From the NCBI RefSeq assembly GCF_008923185.1, contig NZ_WBMT01000016.1, forward strand, positions 186,001 to 250,000: DNA of 64,000 nucleotides, written 5' to 3'. Positions 18,101 to 26,561 of the stretch are shown one piece after another. The translations under genes and the position numbers were made by a program. The stretch's first letter is position 1. Every line of letters begins with the position of its first letter. Below the pieces are notes generated by a model, which made no database searches, was not told the DNA's origin, and saw only the letters and a program-made list of their open reading frames with translations. This stretch comes from Actinomadura rudentiformis (lineage in GTDB: Bacteria; Actinomycetota; Actinomycetes; Streptosporangiales; Streptosporangiaceae).

Positions 18101-18277
18101 TGCCTGCACGCCCGGGCCCTGGTGGAACTCGGCGGTGACCGGGCGGCCCTCGGCAAGCTTCATGCCGAGCTGCAGCCCGCCGCCGGTGAACTGGCCGGAG
18201 CGGGCTCGGGCATGCTCACGTTGGGCCCGGTATCGGACTACCTGAACGAGCTCACTGCCGCACTACATATGGAGTGA
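15104..18277 (+). CDS. AfsR/SARP-type transcriptional regulator with BTAD and AAA ATPase
   Basis: The protein is about 1057 residues. GTG 15104 is preferred (MTFGVLGPLEAV, GGAAGG 10 nt before); in-frame GTGs at 15086 and 15095 are alternatives. Residues 1-95 form an OmpR-type winged helix, ~100-245 the bacterial transcriptional activation domain, then an NTPase with Walker A GDAGAGKT near 303-310 and LLVLDDLHWAAEET as Walker B. The C-terminal ~450 residues are Ala-rich helical TPR-like repeats. Large SARPs of this layout activate secondary metabolism or stress genes. Likely targets are not obvious; the downstream secreted hydrolase is on the same strand. Confidence 0.88.
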   Translation: MTFGVLGPLEAVREGGPVDLKGLRHRAVLARLLVAGGRVVPVSRLIDDLWVDPPEGALGAVQTFVAALRRALEPERPPRTPARVLVTQAPGYALRPGPGAVDAWRFEAAVEEAAELPSADAYERLNAALKMWRGPAYAEFAEEGWARGEAIRLDELRLLAVERRAEAALALGRAGASIPDLEHHVEGHPWREDGWRLLALALYQAGRQADALAALRRARELLSTELGLDPGEGLRRLETDILAQAPHLSAEGESHSAVRIRPGTPPPPTGQAFVGRTSELADLEKAADTVIASGRPVLALVSGDAGAGKTALAEALSVRLAARGWTVAWGASPELDGAPAAWPWTQIAAGLVSAGHPPLPSLEAQPGDPVEARFRRHRAIGAYLAGVAARTPILLVLDDLHWAAEETLALLTALATDAGAGSVLIVGTYRSTEISPALTEALGRAARTGPARVYLGGLAEREVAELARSSTDRDVDAGTARLIHRRSAGNPFFVRELVRLLETEGGLHAVPAGVRDVIRQRLARLPEGTRTVLRQAAVIGHDVDLNVLISLAEDEDGVRRVAETAVLDAVEAAIVTGFVTEPGPDNLCFTHALVREVLYEDVPRARRARWHARIAEILERSSPDQVEAIAHHLVRASSRAGAARTARYARAAAERADRRVAPHEAARWWRETIGALEGVSGADSRARLEAVMGLVRALAVTGDLDGARRHRAEAITEAERLGDPLLTARLIGAFDVPANWTTIDDPDRAAHVVAAAERALAALPAHHEVERARLLGTIALELRADSGARGGEAAREAVEIARRLGDPAVLAFALNALYLQSFGRAGLAPERARIGAELVGLSARHGLVTSEVLGHLILVQCHAALADLAAADEHAAAADRLAERYELPLVGVFTEWYAALRLAVTGRTDEAEPAYRRAATRLSGTGMRGVEDGILPLALLSLRLQARRPFADLADMDFGPYEPWARPLILNTEGKHQEAKEAARAIPKSPHDLLFEARTCLHARALVELGGDRAALGKLHAELQPAAGELAGAGSGMLTLGPVSDYLNELTAALHME

Positions 18278-18356
18278 CCTGCGGCGCAACGGGACTCGCC
18301 AAAGTCTGCCTTTCGGGTCAATTGAACGGCTTCTGCCGAGTCTGCATGATCGCGGC

Positions 18357-20336
18357 ATGACACGGCTGCTCGCGGCCATGGCCGCCCCGCTCCTGCTGGT
18401 GACACTGCTCGGTGTTCCTCCGCTGGCCGCGCACGCCGCCGCGACGGCCGCCTCTCCCGGCGGGTGCGATCCCATCGCGCCGGCCGAGTGCCTGCTGCCG
18501 TTCCCCAACGACTGGTACACCCGGGCCGACAGCACGAGCGGCACTGGCCGGCGCGTGGCGTTCGGCCGTGACGTCCTCCCGCGCCCCATCCTGGGTGGTC
18601 CGGCCGATCCCGCACCCTGGAACCGCGCCGACGGGTTCTCGCCCGGCTCGGCCCTCATCGCCCAGGTCCCCGGCATCGACCTGGCAGAGACAGGCGCCGC
18701 GCCGGTCACCGACATCGGGCGGTCGCTGCGCGCCGACGCGCCCATCGTGATCCTTGACGCGAAGACCGGCGAACGATGGCCCCACTGGGCGGAGCTCGAC
18801 GCCAACGCGACGCAGGCGGACCGCAAGGCGCTGCTGATACGCCCGGCCCGCAACTTCCTCGACGGGCACCGCTACATCGTGGCCCTGCGAGGTCTCAAGG
18901 ACTCCGCGGGCCGGCCGATCCCGCCGTCCGGCTCGTTCGCGAAGGTCGCCGGGCCGGATCTGCTTGCGAACGATCCGCTGTACGAGCGGCAGCGGCAGCT
19001 CAAGCCCGCGCTCTCCCGCCTCGCCGAGGCCGGAATCGACCGGGGCTCACTCACCCTCGCGTGGGACTTCACCGTCGCCAGCACACGCAGCCTGACGGGT
19101 GACATGCACGCCATCCGCGACGACGCGTTCCGGCGGCTCGGGGAACGCGCCCCCGGCGTGCTCGTCACCAAGGTCACGGACCTCACGCCCGAGACCGACC
19201 CGCGGATCGCCCGTGAGGTCGAGGGGGTCATCGCCGTCCCCAGCTATCTCGACACTCCAGGTGGTCTCCCGGGCTCCAGGTTCCACCGGGACGCGACCGG
19301 AAAGCCCAGCCGCCTGCTCGCCAACATCCAGGGAGCGGCCTTCAGGTGCGAGATCCCGCGCCGCGCGTTCACCGAACCCTCCAGCCCGGCCCTCTACGGG
19401 CACGGCCTTCTCGGCAGCCGCAACGAGGTCGGCGGAGGCAACGTCAAGGCGATGGCCGCCGAGCACAACTTCACCTTCTGCGCCACCGACTGGATCGGCA
19501 TGTCACAGGAGGACGTCCCGAACGTCATCTCCGCGCTCCTGGACCCCGACCGCTTCGCCACCATCCCTGAACGGACGCAGCAGGGCATGCTCAACGCGCT
19601 CTTCCTGGGCCGCAGCCTCGTTCATGCCAAAGGCCTGGTCACCCACAAGGCGTTCCGCGGACCGGACGGCCGGCCGCTCATCGACCCCGGTCACGGGCTG
19701 GTGTTCGACGGCAACAGCCAGGGCGGCATCCTCGGGGGCGCGCTCGTCGCGGTGTCCGACGACATCGAGCGCGGCGTCCTCGGCGTGACCGCCATGAACT
19801 ACAGCCTGCTGCTCAACCGCAGCTCAGACTTCCCCATGTACGGGCGGATCCTGGACGTGTCGCAGCCTGACAAACTCCGGCAGCAGATTCTGCTCGGGCT
19901 CTTCCAGATGCTCTGGGACCGGGGGGAGACCAACGGCTACGCCAACCACCTCACCGACGGGCATCAGGTGCTCATGCACATCGCCTATGGCGACCACCAG
20001 GTGGCCAACGTCGCCTCCGACGTGCAGGCAAGGACTATCGGGGCTCGCCTGGTCGAGCCCGCCCTGGCGCCGGGACGCAGCCCCGACCGCGTGCCCTACT
20101 GGGGCATCGCGTCGGCCGGGAGGCTGCCCTACGCGGGCTCCGCAATGGTCGTGTGGGACAGCGGCACGCCTTCGCCGCCCACCACCAACACTCCGCCGAC
20201 AGAGGGTGAGGACCCGCACTCCGACCCGCGCAACATGCCGAACGCGCGACAGCAGAAGGCGGTCTTCCTGCGCACCGGTCAGGTCATCGACGTCTGCGAA
20301 GGAGCGCCCTGCAAGGCGAACCCCAGCCGGCGGTAG
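18357..20336 (+). CDS. large secreted alpha/beta-hydrolase-like protein
   Basis: The 659-residue product has a signal peptide ending near AAHAAA (residue ~28). It shows no full known domain, but LVFDGNSQGGILGGALVAV (near residue 455) fits a nucleophile elbow G-x-S-x-G-G. HGLLGSRNEVGGGN and HIAYGDHQV could hold the oxyanion loop and catalytic His. The conserved opening CDPIAPAECLLPFPNDWYT suggests a structural disulphide. It resembles large lipase/esterase-like surface proteins of proteobacteria and actinomycetes. Activity and substrate are not established. Confidence 0.65.
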   Translation: MTRLLAAMAAPLLLVTLLGVPPLAAHAAATAASPGGCDPIAPAECLLPFPNDWYTRADSTSGTGRRVAFGRDVLPRPILGGPADPAPWNRADGFSPGSALIAQVPGIDLAETGAAPVTDIGRSLRADAPIVILDAKTGERWPHWAELDANATQADRKALLIRPARNFLDGHRYIVALRGLKDSAGRPIPPSGSFAKVAGPDLLANDPLYERQRQLKPALSRLAEAGIDRGSLTLAWDFTVASTRSLTGDMHAIRDDAFRRLGERAPGVLVTKVTDLTPETDPRIAREVEGVIAVPSYLDTPGGLPGSRFHRDATGKPSRLLANIQGAAFRCEIPRRAFTEPSSPALYGHGLLGSRNEVGGGNVKAMAAEHNFTFCATDWIGMSQEDVPNVISALLDPDRFATIPERTQQGMLNALFLGRSLVHAKGLVTHKAFRGPDGRPLIDPGHGLVFDGNSQGGILGGALVAVSDDIERGVLGVTAMNYSLLLNRSSDFPMYGRILDVSQPDKLRQQILLGLFQMLWDRGETNGYANHLTDGHQVLMHIAYGDHQVANVASDVQARTIGARLVEPALAPGRSPDRVPYWGIASAGRLPYAGSAMVVWDSGTPSPPTTNTPPTEGEDPHSDPRNMPNARQQKAVFLRTGQVIDVCEGAPCKANPSRR

Positions 20337-20342
20337 GGGGTG

Positions 20343-20382
20343 TCAGGCCACACCGGCCGAGCTTGATCAGGCCACACCGGCC
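20343..20382 (+). repeat. stop-spanning tandem duplication at the SnoaL-like gene end
   Basis: TCAGGCCACACCGGCC occurs at 20343-20358 and 20367-20382 (period 24). On the minus strand the 20367 copy holds the last four codons and TGA of the SnoaL-like gene, and the other copy lies beyond the stop. It is also in the gap between two converging genes. Confidence 0.85.
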
Positions 20383-20759
20383 TCGCGCTTGATGTCGTCG
20401 AACTGCGCCGTCATCGCGTCGGCGAGGGCGTTGGCGGCGCTCAGCGGGCGGACCATCACGCAGAAACGGTCAATGAGCCCGTTCTCGTCCAAGTGCAGGA
20501 AGTCGCACCCGTGCACCTCGCGGCCGTTCACCTTCGCCTTGAAGACCAGATGCACGTCGCGGCCGCCGGGAGCGTGGATCTCGTTGACGTAGTGGAGGCC
20601 GTCGAAGACCCGCATGACGCCCCGCAGGATCGCGGTGACCAGGTCCCGCCCGACGTACGGCTTGAACGCGACAGGGCTCAGGAACTCGACGTCCTCGGCC
20701 AGGAGGAGCGGGAAGCTTTCGACATCGCGCTTTTCCACGGCTGCACGGAACGGGTGCAT
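20367..20759 (-). CDS. SnoaL/NTF2-like family protein
   Basis: The 130-residue product is a single NTF2-like cone-shaped fold: MHPFRAAVEKRDVESFPLLLAEDVEFLSP, HYVNEIHAPGGRDVHLVFKA, DFLHLDENGLIDRFCVMVRP. Family members are polyketide cyclases, isomerases or ligand-binding proteins, and no function can be assigned from these residues. The start is supported by AGGAGG in the minus-strand leader and an AT-rich stretch (20773-20785) that could hold a -10 element. Its 3' end carries a tandem duplication. Confidence 0.8.
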   Translation of the reverse strand: MHPFRAAVEKRDVESFPLLLAEDVEFLSPVAFKPYVGRDLVTAILRGVMRVFDGLHYVNEIHAPGGRDVHLVFKAKVNGREVHGCDFLHLDENGLIDRFCVMVRPLSAANALADAMTAQFDDIKREAGVA

Positions 20760-20846
20760 CGGGCCTCCTAGTCATATTATTGAATAGGTAAGGATGCTAG
20801 TCCCGGCGCCGGGAACTTGTCCAGGTCTTGCCACGACGGCCGGCTC

Positions 20847-21797
20847 TCACCACGATCGCCCCGCTTGGAGCAGGTGATCCCGGACCATCGTCACGTGCGG
20901 GTTGTCGGCGGCCCCCGCGCGCCAGGCCAGGAAGCCCGTGTTGATCGGCGGATCGGCGGGCTCCAGCAGTGGCACCACCGCCCCGGTGGCGAGCTCGTCC
21001 AGGCACAGGTAGCGGGGGAGGACGGCGAACCCCGCCCCGGCGACGACGGCTGCGAGGACGCCGCGCAGGTCGGGGATCACCACGGCCGCGGGCCCGTTCA
21101 GGCGGGTGCCGAACACGTGCCGCCAGTAGCGCCGCGCGATCGGAAGATCCTCGGCGTACGTGATGTGCGGCACGTCGCACAGCGCCGCGGGCCCCGAACT
21201 CTCCACGCGACCCGGTCCGATCCGTTCGGCCCAGACGGGCGCGGCGACGAGGACGAACTCCTCGTCCGCCAGCGGTGCGGCGGTGAGAGCGCGGCCGCGT
21301 GGCCGGACGGTCGACACGGCGAGATCGAACTGCCCCGCGCGCAGGCCGCCGAGCAGGTCGTCGGCCAGCCCGGTGGTGATCCGGAGCCGCAGTCCGTCGC
21401 TCACCAGCAGGGCCAGCGACGGCAGCGCCCGCGTGCAGAGCAGCTCCGCCGGCCCCGCCAGATGGACCGGCTCGGCGGGCGTGTCCGCGCTCGCGCCGTC
21501 GCCGCCGCCCGCCACCACGGTGAGGGCGTCGAGCGGTCCGGCGATCTGCGCGGCGAGCTGGTCGGCCATCGCGGTCGTGGCGACGCCGCGCGGGAGGCGC
21601 TCGAAGAGCTGCCGCCCGAGCTGCCGTTCGAGTGCGCGCATCTGGGCGGTGACGGTCGGCTGGGACACCCCGAGCACATGGGCCGCGGCGGTGAACGAGC
21701 CGGCCCGGTGGACGGCGAGGAACGTCCTGAGCTGGTTCAGATCGAGCGGGCCACCCGGATGAAGGCCGACCGCCCCATCAGGATTCCTATGGGACAT
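20847..21797 (-). CDS. LysR-family transcriptional regulator
   Basis: The 316-residue product has an N-terminal winged helix (LNQLRTFLAVHRAGSFTAAAHVLGVSQPTVTAQMRALE) and a two-lobed substrate-binding domain (GQFDLAVSTVRPRGRALTAAPLADEEFVLVAAP; VAGAGFAVLPRYL). The ATG at 21797 lacks a good ribosome site, so a start nearer the LDLNQLRTF motif is possible. It is divergent from the DJ-1/PfpI gene. A 10-bp inverted repeat lies between them, so the DJ-1 gene is the likely target. Confidence 0.88.
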   Translation of the reverse strand: MSHRNPDGAVGLHPGGPLDLNQLRTFLAVHRAGSFTAAAHVLGVSQPTVTAQMRALERQLGRQLFERLPRGVATTAMADQLAAQIAGPLDALTVVAGGGDGASADTPAEPVHLAGPAELLCTRALPSLALLVSDGLRLRITTGLADDLLGGLRAGQFDLAVSTVRPRGRALTAAPLADEEFVLVAAPVWAERIGPGRVESSGPAALCDVPHITYAEDLPIARRYWRHVFGTRLNGPAAVVIPDLRGVLAAVVAGAGFAVLPRYLCLDELATGAVVPLLEPADPPINTGFLAWRAGAADNPHVTMVRDHLLQAGRSW

Positions 21798-21858
21798 GTT
21801 GAAGAGTTTATTTGTGGGCGTATGGAGGCGTGCCTAGTGTCGGAGACATCGCCGATCT

Positions 21859-21888
21859 GACGATCTGAGCACAGAACGTCAGATCGTC
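21859..21888. promoter_or_regulatory. inverted repeat in the LysR/DJ-1 control region
   Basis: GACGATCTGA (21859-21868) and TCAGATCGTC (21879-21888) are perfect 10-nt inverted arms around a 10-nt centre. A second, overlapping pairing is GATCTGACG (21854-21862) with CGTCAGATC (21877-21885). The 20-bp-scale dyad suits a LysR dimer site. As RNA it could form a hairpin about 45 nt before the DJ-1 start. Confidence 0.55.
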
Positions 21889-21932
21889 CCTTCCGGGGCG
21901 CATGACCCCGAGAACTCAACGGAGAACTGACG

Positions 21933-22628
21933 ATGTCCAAGATCCTTTTTGTGTTGACGGGCGCGGACCGCTGGACGCTGGCGGACGGCACGCGGCACCC
22001 GACCGGTTTCTGGGCCGAGGAGTTCGTCGCGCCCTACCGCGCGTTCAGCCAGGCAGGCCACGAGATCGTGGTGGCGACGCCCGGCGGCGTGATCCCCACG
22101 GTCGACCAGGGCAGCCTGTCGGCCGACGTGAACGGCGGCCAGGCCGGGGCCGACGCCCTCGCCGCCGAGCTGGAGGCGATCACCGCCCTCAAGGAGCCGA
22201 TCGAGATCGAGGAGGCCGATGTCGCCGACTACGCAGCGGTCTTCTACCCCGGCGGCCACGGCCCCATGGAGGACCTCGCGGTCAACGCCGACTCCGGCCG
22301 CCTGCTCACCGCAGCCCTCGACTCCGGCAAGCCGCTCGGCGTCGTGTGCCACGGGCCTGCCGCGCTGCTCGCCGCCGAGCGCCCCGACGGCACCCCTGCC
22401 TTCGCGGGCTACCGGCTGACCGGTTTCACCAATGCCGAAGAGACCCAGGCGGGCTTCGCGGACAAGGCCAAGTGGCTGCTCCAGGACCGGCTCACCGCAC
22501 TCGGCGCGGACTTCCAGGCAGGGGAGCCGTGGGGACCCCACGTGGTCGTCGACCGCACCCTCTACACCGGGCAGAACCCCGCCTCGTCCGCGCCGCTCGC
22601 CGCCGAGATGCTCAAGGCACTGGGCTGA
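21933..22628 (+). CDS. DJ-1/PfpI (class I glutamine amidotransferase-like) protein
   Basis: The 231-residue product matches the Hsp31-like branch: TGFWAEEFVAPYRAFSQAGHE with the acidic partner, AVFYPGGHGPMEDLA, and the nucleophile elbow VCHGPAALLAA with catalytic Cys. Relatives are glyoxalase III-like deglycases, chaperones or proteases that handle reactive carbonyls. It is divergent from the LysR gene and followed 3 nt later by a TetR gene, then an MDR reductase and an aldo/keto reductase. The block fits carbonyl or electrophile detoxification (inference from neighbours). Confidence 0.87.
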   Translation: MSKILFVLTGADRWTLADGTRHPTGFWAEEFVAPYRAFSQAGHEIVVATPGGVIPTVDQGSLSADVNGGQAGADALAAELEAITALKEPIEIEEADVADYAAVFYPGGHGPMEDLAVNADSGRLLTAALDSGKPLGVVCHGPAALLAAERPDGTPAFAGYRLTGFTNAEETQAGFADKAKWLLQDRLTALGADFQAGEPWGPHVVVDRTLYTGQNPASSAPLAAEMLKALG

Positions 22629-22631
22629 GCC

Positions 22632-23180
22632 ATGGCCACCGACCGGCTGTCCGAGGTCCTGGACGCCGCCTACACCTGCCTGAGCCTGCACGGTGTGCGG
22701 CGCACGACCATGGATGACATCGCCCGTGAAGCGGGTATCTCCCGGTCAGCGGTCTATCAGTACGTCCGTAACAAGGACGACGCCTTCCGCAAGCTCGCCG
22801 GGCGCCTGCACGACGAGGCGCTCGAACGGGCCCGGGAGGCGGCGTCCGCCGACGCGCCGCCCGCCGACCGGGTGCGCGGGGTGCTCGGCGCCAAGCTCGA
22901 CCTCGTGCGCCGGCTGAGGGGGGAGTCACCGCACGCGGCGGAGCTGCTGGACCACAAGATCCGGTTGTTCGCGGACATCTGCGCGCGGTTCGTCGCCGAG
23001 CTCAAGTCCCTGCTGGCCGGGGTGTTCGCCGAGGCGGGCGTGATCAGCTCGGTCACCCCGGCGCAGGCCGCCGACATCTGCATAGCCCTTGTCATGGGCC
23101 TGGAGGCGCTGCCGGACGGCACCCGCCTCCTCCAGCCCGCGTCGGACGCGCTGATCAGCGGCCTGCTGGCCGGCCGGTGA
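22632..23180 (+). CDS. TetR-family transcriptional regulator
   Basis: The 182-residue product has an intact TetR helix-turn-helix (TTMDDIAREAGISRSAVYQYVRNKDDAFRKLA, residues ~25-57) and a divergent helical ligand domain. It begins 3 nt after the DJ-1 stop and ends 44 nt before the reductase ATG, so it is probably cotranscribed with both and may control the electrophile-response block. Confidence 0.87.
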   Translation: MATDRLSEVLDAAYTCLSLHGVRRTTMDDIAREAGISRSAVYQYVRNKDDAFRKLAGRLHDEALERAREAASADAPPADRVRGVLGAKLDLVRRLRGESPHAAELLDHKIRLFADICARFVAELKSLLAGVFAEAGVISSVTPAQAADICIALVMGLEALPDGTRLLQPASDALISGLLAGR

Positions 23181-23224
23181 GCCGTCGGGGGCGGTCCGCA
23201 CCGATCCTTCTTGGAGGTTCAGCC

Positions 23225-24229
23225 ATGCCCGTCACGAGCAGGGAGGTCCATCTGGTGGCCCGGCCCGAGGGGGAGCCCGAGCCGTCGGACTTCGCCCTCG
23301 TCGAGGCGACCGTGCCGGACCCGGGTCCGGACCAGATCCTCGTGCGCAACCACTGGATCTCGGTCGACCCGTACATGCGCGGCCGGATGAAAGATGTGGA
23401 GTCCTACATCCCGCCGTTCCGGCTGGACGAGGTCATGACCGGCGGGGCGGTCGGCACGGTGGTCGACTCCAACCTGGACGGCGTGGCGGCCGGCACGACC
23501 GTGCGGCACTTCCTCGGCTGGCGCGAGCACGCGCTGCTGGACCCGGGCTCCTTCGAGATCGTGGACACCACGATCGCTCCGGCCCAGGCGTATCTCGGCG
23601 TGCTCGGCCTGACCGGCCTGACCGCCTACGCCGGCCTGAAGCGGATCGCGCCGGTCGCCAAGGGTGAGGTGGTCTTCGTCTCCGGCGCGGCCGGGGCGGT
23701 CGGCAGCACCGCCGCCCAGCTCGCCAAGTGCCTCGGCGCAGCGAAGGTGATCGGCTCCGCGGGCGGGCCCGAGAAGTCCAAGCGGATCGTCGAGGACTTC
23801 GGCTACGACGCCGCCGTGGACTACAAGGCGGGTGATGTCGAGGGGCAGCTGAGGGCGGCCGCACCCGACGGCATCGATGTCTACTTCGACAACGTCGGCG
23901 GCGACCACCTGCGCGCGGCGCTGGCCACGCTCCGGCCCCACGGCAGGGTCGCGCTGTGCGGCGCGATCTCCCAGTACAACGCCGCCGAGCCCGTACCCGG
24001 GCCCGACAACCTCTTCCTGGCCGTCGGCAAACGGCTCACGCTGCGCGGCTTCATCGCGGGCGACCACGTGGACCTGGCTCCCGAGTACGCCCGGCTGGCG
24101 GCGGTGCTGCTCCGCGATGGCAGGCTGCGCAGCGAGGAGACCGTCGTCGCCGGAATCGAGAACGCCGTGGAGGCCTTCCTGGGCCTGCTCCGCGGTGCCA
24201 ACACCGGCAAGATGCTCGTTCGACTCTGA
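23225..24229 (+). CDS. zinc-free MDR-family NADP-dependent oxidoreductase
   Basis: The 334-residue product starts at ATG 23225 behind GGAGGT (23213-23218); an upstream GTG overlapping the tetR stop lacks support. Motifs are NHWISVDPYMRGRM, LGLTGLTAYAGL, the nucleotide-binding VFVSGAAGAVGSTAAQLAK, and YFDNVGGDHLRAAL, typical of leukotriene B4 dehydrogenase/CurA-like alkenal reductases. These reduce alpha,beta-unsaturated carbonyls with NADPH. The stop codon is inside a 13-nt duplication leading to the next gene. Confidence 0.88.
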   Translation: MPVTSREVHLVARPEGEPEPSDFALVEATVPDPGPDQILVRNHWISVDPYMRGRMKDVESYIPPFRLDEVMTGGAVGTVVDSNLDGVAAGTTVRHFLGWREHALLDPGSFEIVDTTIAPAQAYLGVLGLTGLTAYAGLKRIAPVAKGEVVFVSGAAGAVGSTAAQLAKCLGAAKVIGSAGGPEKSKRIVEDFGYDAAVDYKAGDVEGQLRAAAPDGIDVYFDNVGGDHLRAALATLRPHGRVALCGAISQYNAAEPVPGPDNLFLAVGKRLTLRGFIAGDHVDLAPEYARLAAVLLRDGRLRSEETVVAGIENAVEAFLGLLRGANTGKMLVRL

Positions 24230-24244
24230 CCCGTTCGACTCTGA
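24217..24244 (+). repeat. stop-spanning 13-nt tandem duplication (reductase gene end)
   Basis: CGTTCGACTCTGA occurs at 24217-24229 and 24232-24244 (period 15). Copy 1 ends exactly with the TGA of the MDR reductase. Copy 2 fills the gap before the GAGAGGCG leader of the aldo/keto reductase. Confidence 0.9.
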
Positions 24245-24252
24245 GAGGCGAA

Positions 24253-25080
24253 ATGCAGAACATCACACTGAACAACGGCGTCGTGATGCCGCAGGTCGGC
24301 TTCGGCGTCTGGCAGGTGCCCGACGACGAGGCCCACGCCGCCGTCACCGAGGCGTTCAACGCCGGCTACCGCAGCATCGACACCGCCCGGATCTACGAGA
24401 ATGAGGAAGGCGTCGGCCGTGCCATCGCCGACTCGGGGCTGCCGCGCGAAGAGCTGTTCATCACCACCAAGCTGTGGAACACCGACCACGCCCGCGACGA
24501 CGCGCTCCGTGCGTTCGACGCGAGCCTGTCCCGCCTCGGCCTGGACTACGTCGACCTCTACCTGATGCACTGGCCGATGCCGGGTGTGGACAAGTACGTC
24601 GAAGCCTGGCAGGCCATGGAGGAGATCCACGCCGACGGCCGCGCCAAGGCGATCGGCGCGTCCAACTTCACCGTGGAGACCCTGACCCGGCTCCTTGAGG
24701 AGACCGGCACCGTCCCGGCCGTCAACCAGATCGAGCTCCACCCGTACCTCGCCCAGAAGGAGATGCGCGCGTTCCACGCCGAGCACGGCATCGCCACCGA
24801 GGCCTGGAGCCCGCTCGGCCAGGGCAAGGGCCTGCTCGACGACCCGGCGCTGACGGCGATCGCCGAGAAGCACGGCAGGTCCCCGGCCCAGGTGGTGCTG
24901 CGCTGGCACCTGCAGAGCGGCAACATCGTGATCCCGAAGTCGGTTACCCCCGCTCGCATCAAGGAGAACCTCGACGTGTTCGGCTTCGAGCTGGACGCCG
25001 CCGAGATGGGGCGGATCGACGCCCTGGACAAGGGGAAGCGGTTCGGCCCTGACCCCGCCACATTCAACTGGATGGGCTGA
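24253..25080 (+). CDS. aldo/keto reductase (AKR5-like)
   Basis: The 275-residue product starts at ATG 24253 with GAGAGGCG in front. The family tetrad is visible: Asp and Tyr in YRSIDTARIYENEEGVGRAI, Lys in FITTKLWN, His in YLMHWPMP. The NADPH site IPKSVTPARIKENLDVFGFEL is near the C-terminus. It resembles 2,5-diketo-gluconate reductase-type enzymes that reduce aldehydes and ketones with NADPH. Together with the preceding MDR reductase and DJ-1 protein it suggests carbonyl detoxification. Confidence 0.92.
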   Translation: MQNITLNNGVVMPQVGFGVWQVPDDEAHAAVTEAFNAGYRSIDTARIYENEEGVGRAIADSGLPREELFITTKLWNTDHARDDALRAFDASLSRLGLDYVDLYLMHWPMPGVDKYVEAWQAMEEIHADGRAKAIGASNFTVETLTRLLEETGTVPAVNQIELHPYLAQKEMRAFHAEHGIATEAWSPLGQGKGLLDDPALTAIAEKHGRSPAQVVLRWHLQSGNIVIPKSVTPARIKENLDVFGFELDAAEMGRIDALDKGKRFGPDPATFNWMG

Positions 25081-25088
25081 GCAAAGGT

Positions 25089-26561
25089 GTGGCCGAGGTC
25101 AATGTGATCCCGATGCCTCGCAGGATCAAATACCAGGGCGGGTCCGGTCCATTCGGCGGGGGCGTGCGCGCACGTGTCGATTCCGATCTGGGAGGCGAGG
25201 CCTACCGGCTGACCGTGGGGCCGGACGGGGCCGAGATCGTGGGCGGGGACGAGGCGGGGATCTTCTGGGGGCGGCAGACCCTGCGGCAGCTGCTCGGCCC
25301 CGATTCGTTCCGGCGCGCCCCGATCGGCGACCCGGCGGACGTGCCGTACGTGATCATCGAGGACCGGCCGCGCTTCGGATGGCGCGGGTTCATGCTCGAC
25401 GTGGCGCGGCACTTCATGCCCAAGGACGGCGTGCTGCGCTACGTCGACCTGCTGGCGGCCCACAAGCTGAACGTCCTGCACCTGCACCTGACCGACGACC
25501 AGGGATGGCGCGTCGAGATCAAGCGCCACCCGCGGCTGACCGAGGTCGGGGCATGGCGGCGGCGCAGCCGGCGCGGGTGGGGGCGGCTCCCGGATTGGGA
25601 CGAACGGCCGCACGGAGGCTTCTACACCCAGGACGATCTGCGGGAGATCGTCGCGTACGCGGCGGAGCGGCACATCACCGTCGTGCCCGAGATCGACATC
25701 CCGGGGCACTCGCAGGCGGCCATCGCCGCGTACCCGGAGCTGGGCAACGCCGATGTCGTCGATGTGGCGGCCGTGGAGGTGAAGACGGACTGGGGCGTCA
25801 GCCCGAACGTGCTCAACGCCGCCGAGTCGACGCTGCGCTTCTACGAGGGCGTGCTGACGGAGATCCTGGAGATCTTCCCGGGCACGTTCGTCCACCTGGG
25901 CGGAGACGAGTGCCTCAAGGACCAGTGGCGGCGGTCGCCGGCGGCGCAGGCGCGCATCCGGGAGCTCGGGGTCGCCGACGAGTACGGGCTGCAGAGTTGG
26001 ATCATCCGGCACTTCGACCGCTGGCTCGCCGAGCGAGGGCGCCGGCTCGCGGGCTGGGACGAGATCCTGGAGGGCGGGCTCGCCGAGGGGGCGACGGTCA
26101 CCTCGTGGCGGAGCTACGAGGCGGGCATCGCCGCGGCGCTGGCCGGGCACGACGTGGTGATGTGCCCCAGGCAGACCGTCTACCTGGACTACCGGCAGTC
26201 CGGGGACGCCGGCGAGCCGGTGCCGGTCGGGAAGATCACCACCTTGGAGGACGTCTACCGTTTCGACGTCGTGCCGCCGGGGCTGGCGGGCACCCCGCAC
26301 GAGGCGAGGGTGCTCGGGGCGCAGGCGAACATGTGGACCGAAGCCGCCGAGACCCCGCAGCGCGTGGACTACCAGACCTTTCCCCGGCTGGTCGCGTTCG
26401 CCGAGGCCGTGTGGTCGGAGGAACGCGACTTCGAGTCGTTCAAACGGCGGATGGACGCGGCGCACTACGCGCGGCTGGACGCCTTGGGCGTCGCCTATCG
26501 CCCGCCGGAGGGCCCTCGCCCGTGGGACAGCCGCACAGGAGCCCCCGGTCAGCCGAGGTAA
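25089..26561 (+). CDS. GH20 beta-N-acetylhexosaminidase
   Basis: The product has 490 residues from GTG 25089; GTG 25104 has the better-placed GAGG and would give MIPMPRRIKY. Residues ~90-430 form the GH20 barrel: RGFMLDVARHFMP, HLHLTDDQGWRVEIK, VPEIDIPGHSQAA and the catalytic pair HLGGDE (Asp polarises the substrate N-acetyl group, Glu is the acid). No signal peptide is visible, so it probably removes terminal GlcNAc/GalNAc from imported or recycled chito- or muro-oligosaccharides in the cytoplasm. The 3' end overlaps the converging GH15 gene by 13 nt. Confidence 0.9.
   Translation: MAEVNVIPMPRRIKYQGGSGPFGGGVRARVDSDLGGEAYRLTVGPDGAEIVGGDEAGIFWGRQTLRQLLGPDSFRRAPIGDPADVPYVIIEDRPRFGWRGFMLDVARHFMPKDGVLRYVDLLAAHKLNVLHLHLTDDQGWRVEIKRHPRLTEVGAWRRRSRRGWGRLPDWDERPHGGFYTQDDLREIVAYAAERHITVVPEIDIPGHSQAAIAAYPELGNADVVDVAAVEVKTDWGVSPNVLNAAESTLRFYEGVLTEILEIFPGTFVHLGGDECLKDQWRRSPAAQARIRELGVADEYGLQSWIIRHFDRWLAERGRRLAGWDEILEGGLAEGATVTSWRSYEAGIAAALAGHDVVMCPRQTVYLDYRQSGDAGEPVPVGKITTLEDVYRFDVVPPGLAGTPHEARVLGAQANMWTEAAETPQRVDYQTFPRLVAFAEAVWSEERDFESFKRRMDAAHYARLDALGVAYRPPEGPRPWDSRTGAPGQPR

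Noticed and set aside
18357..20336. The GNSQGG protein as a member of the VolA-type surface lipases
   Set aside because: Only the nucleophile elbow is convincing; full family membership could not be supported by eye, so a general hydrolase-like call is given.
20802..20813. Palindrome CCCGGCGCCGGG considered as a terminator or operator
   Set aside because: It is short and of a composition expected by chance in this genome, with no position-specific support.
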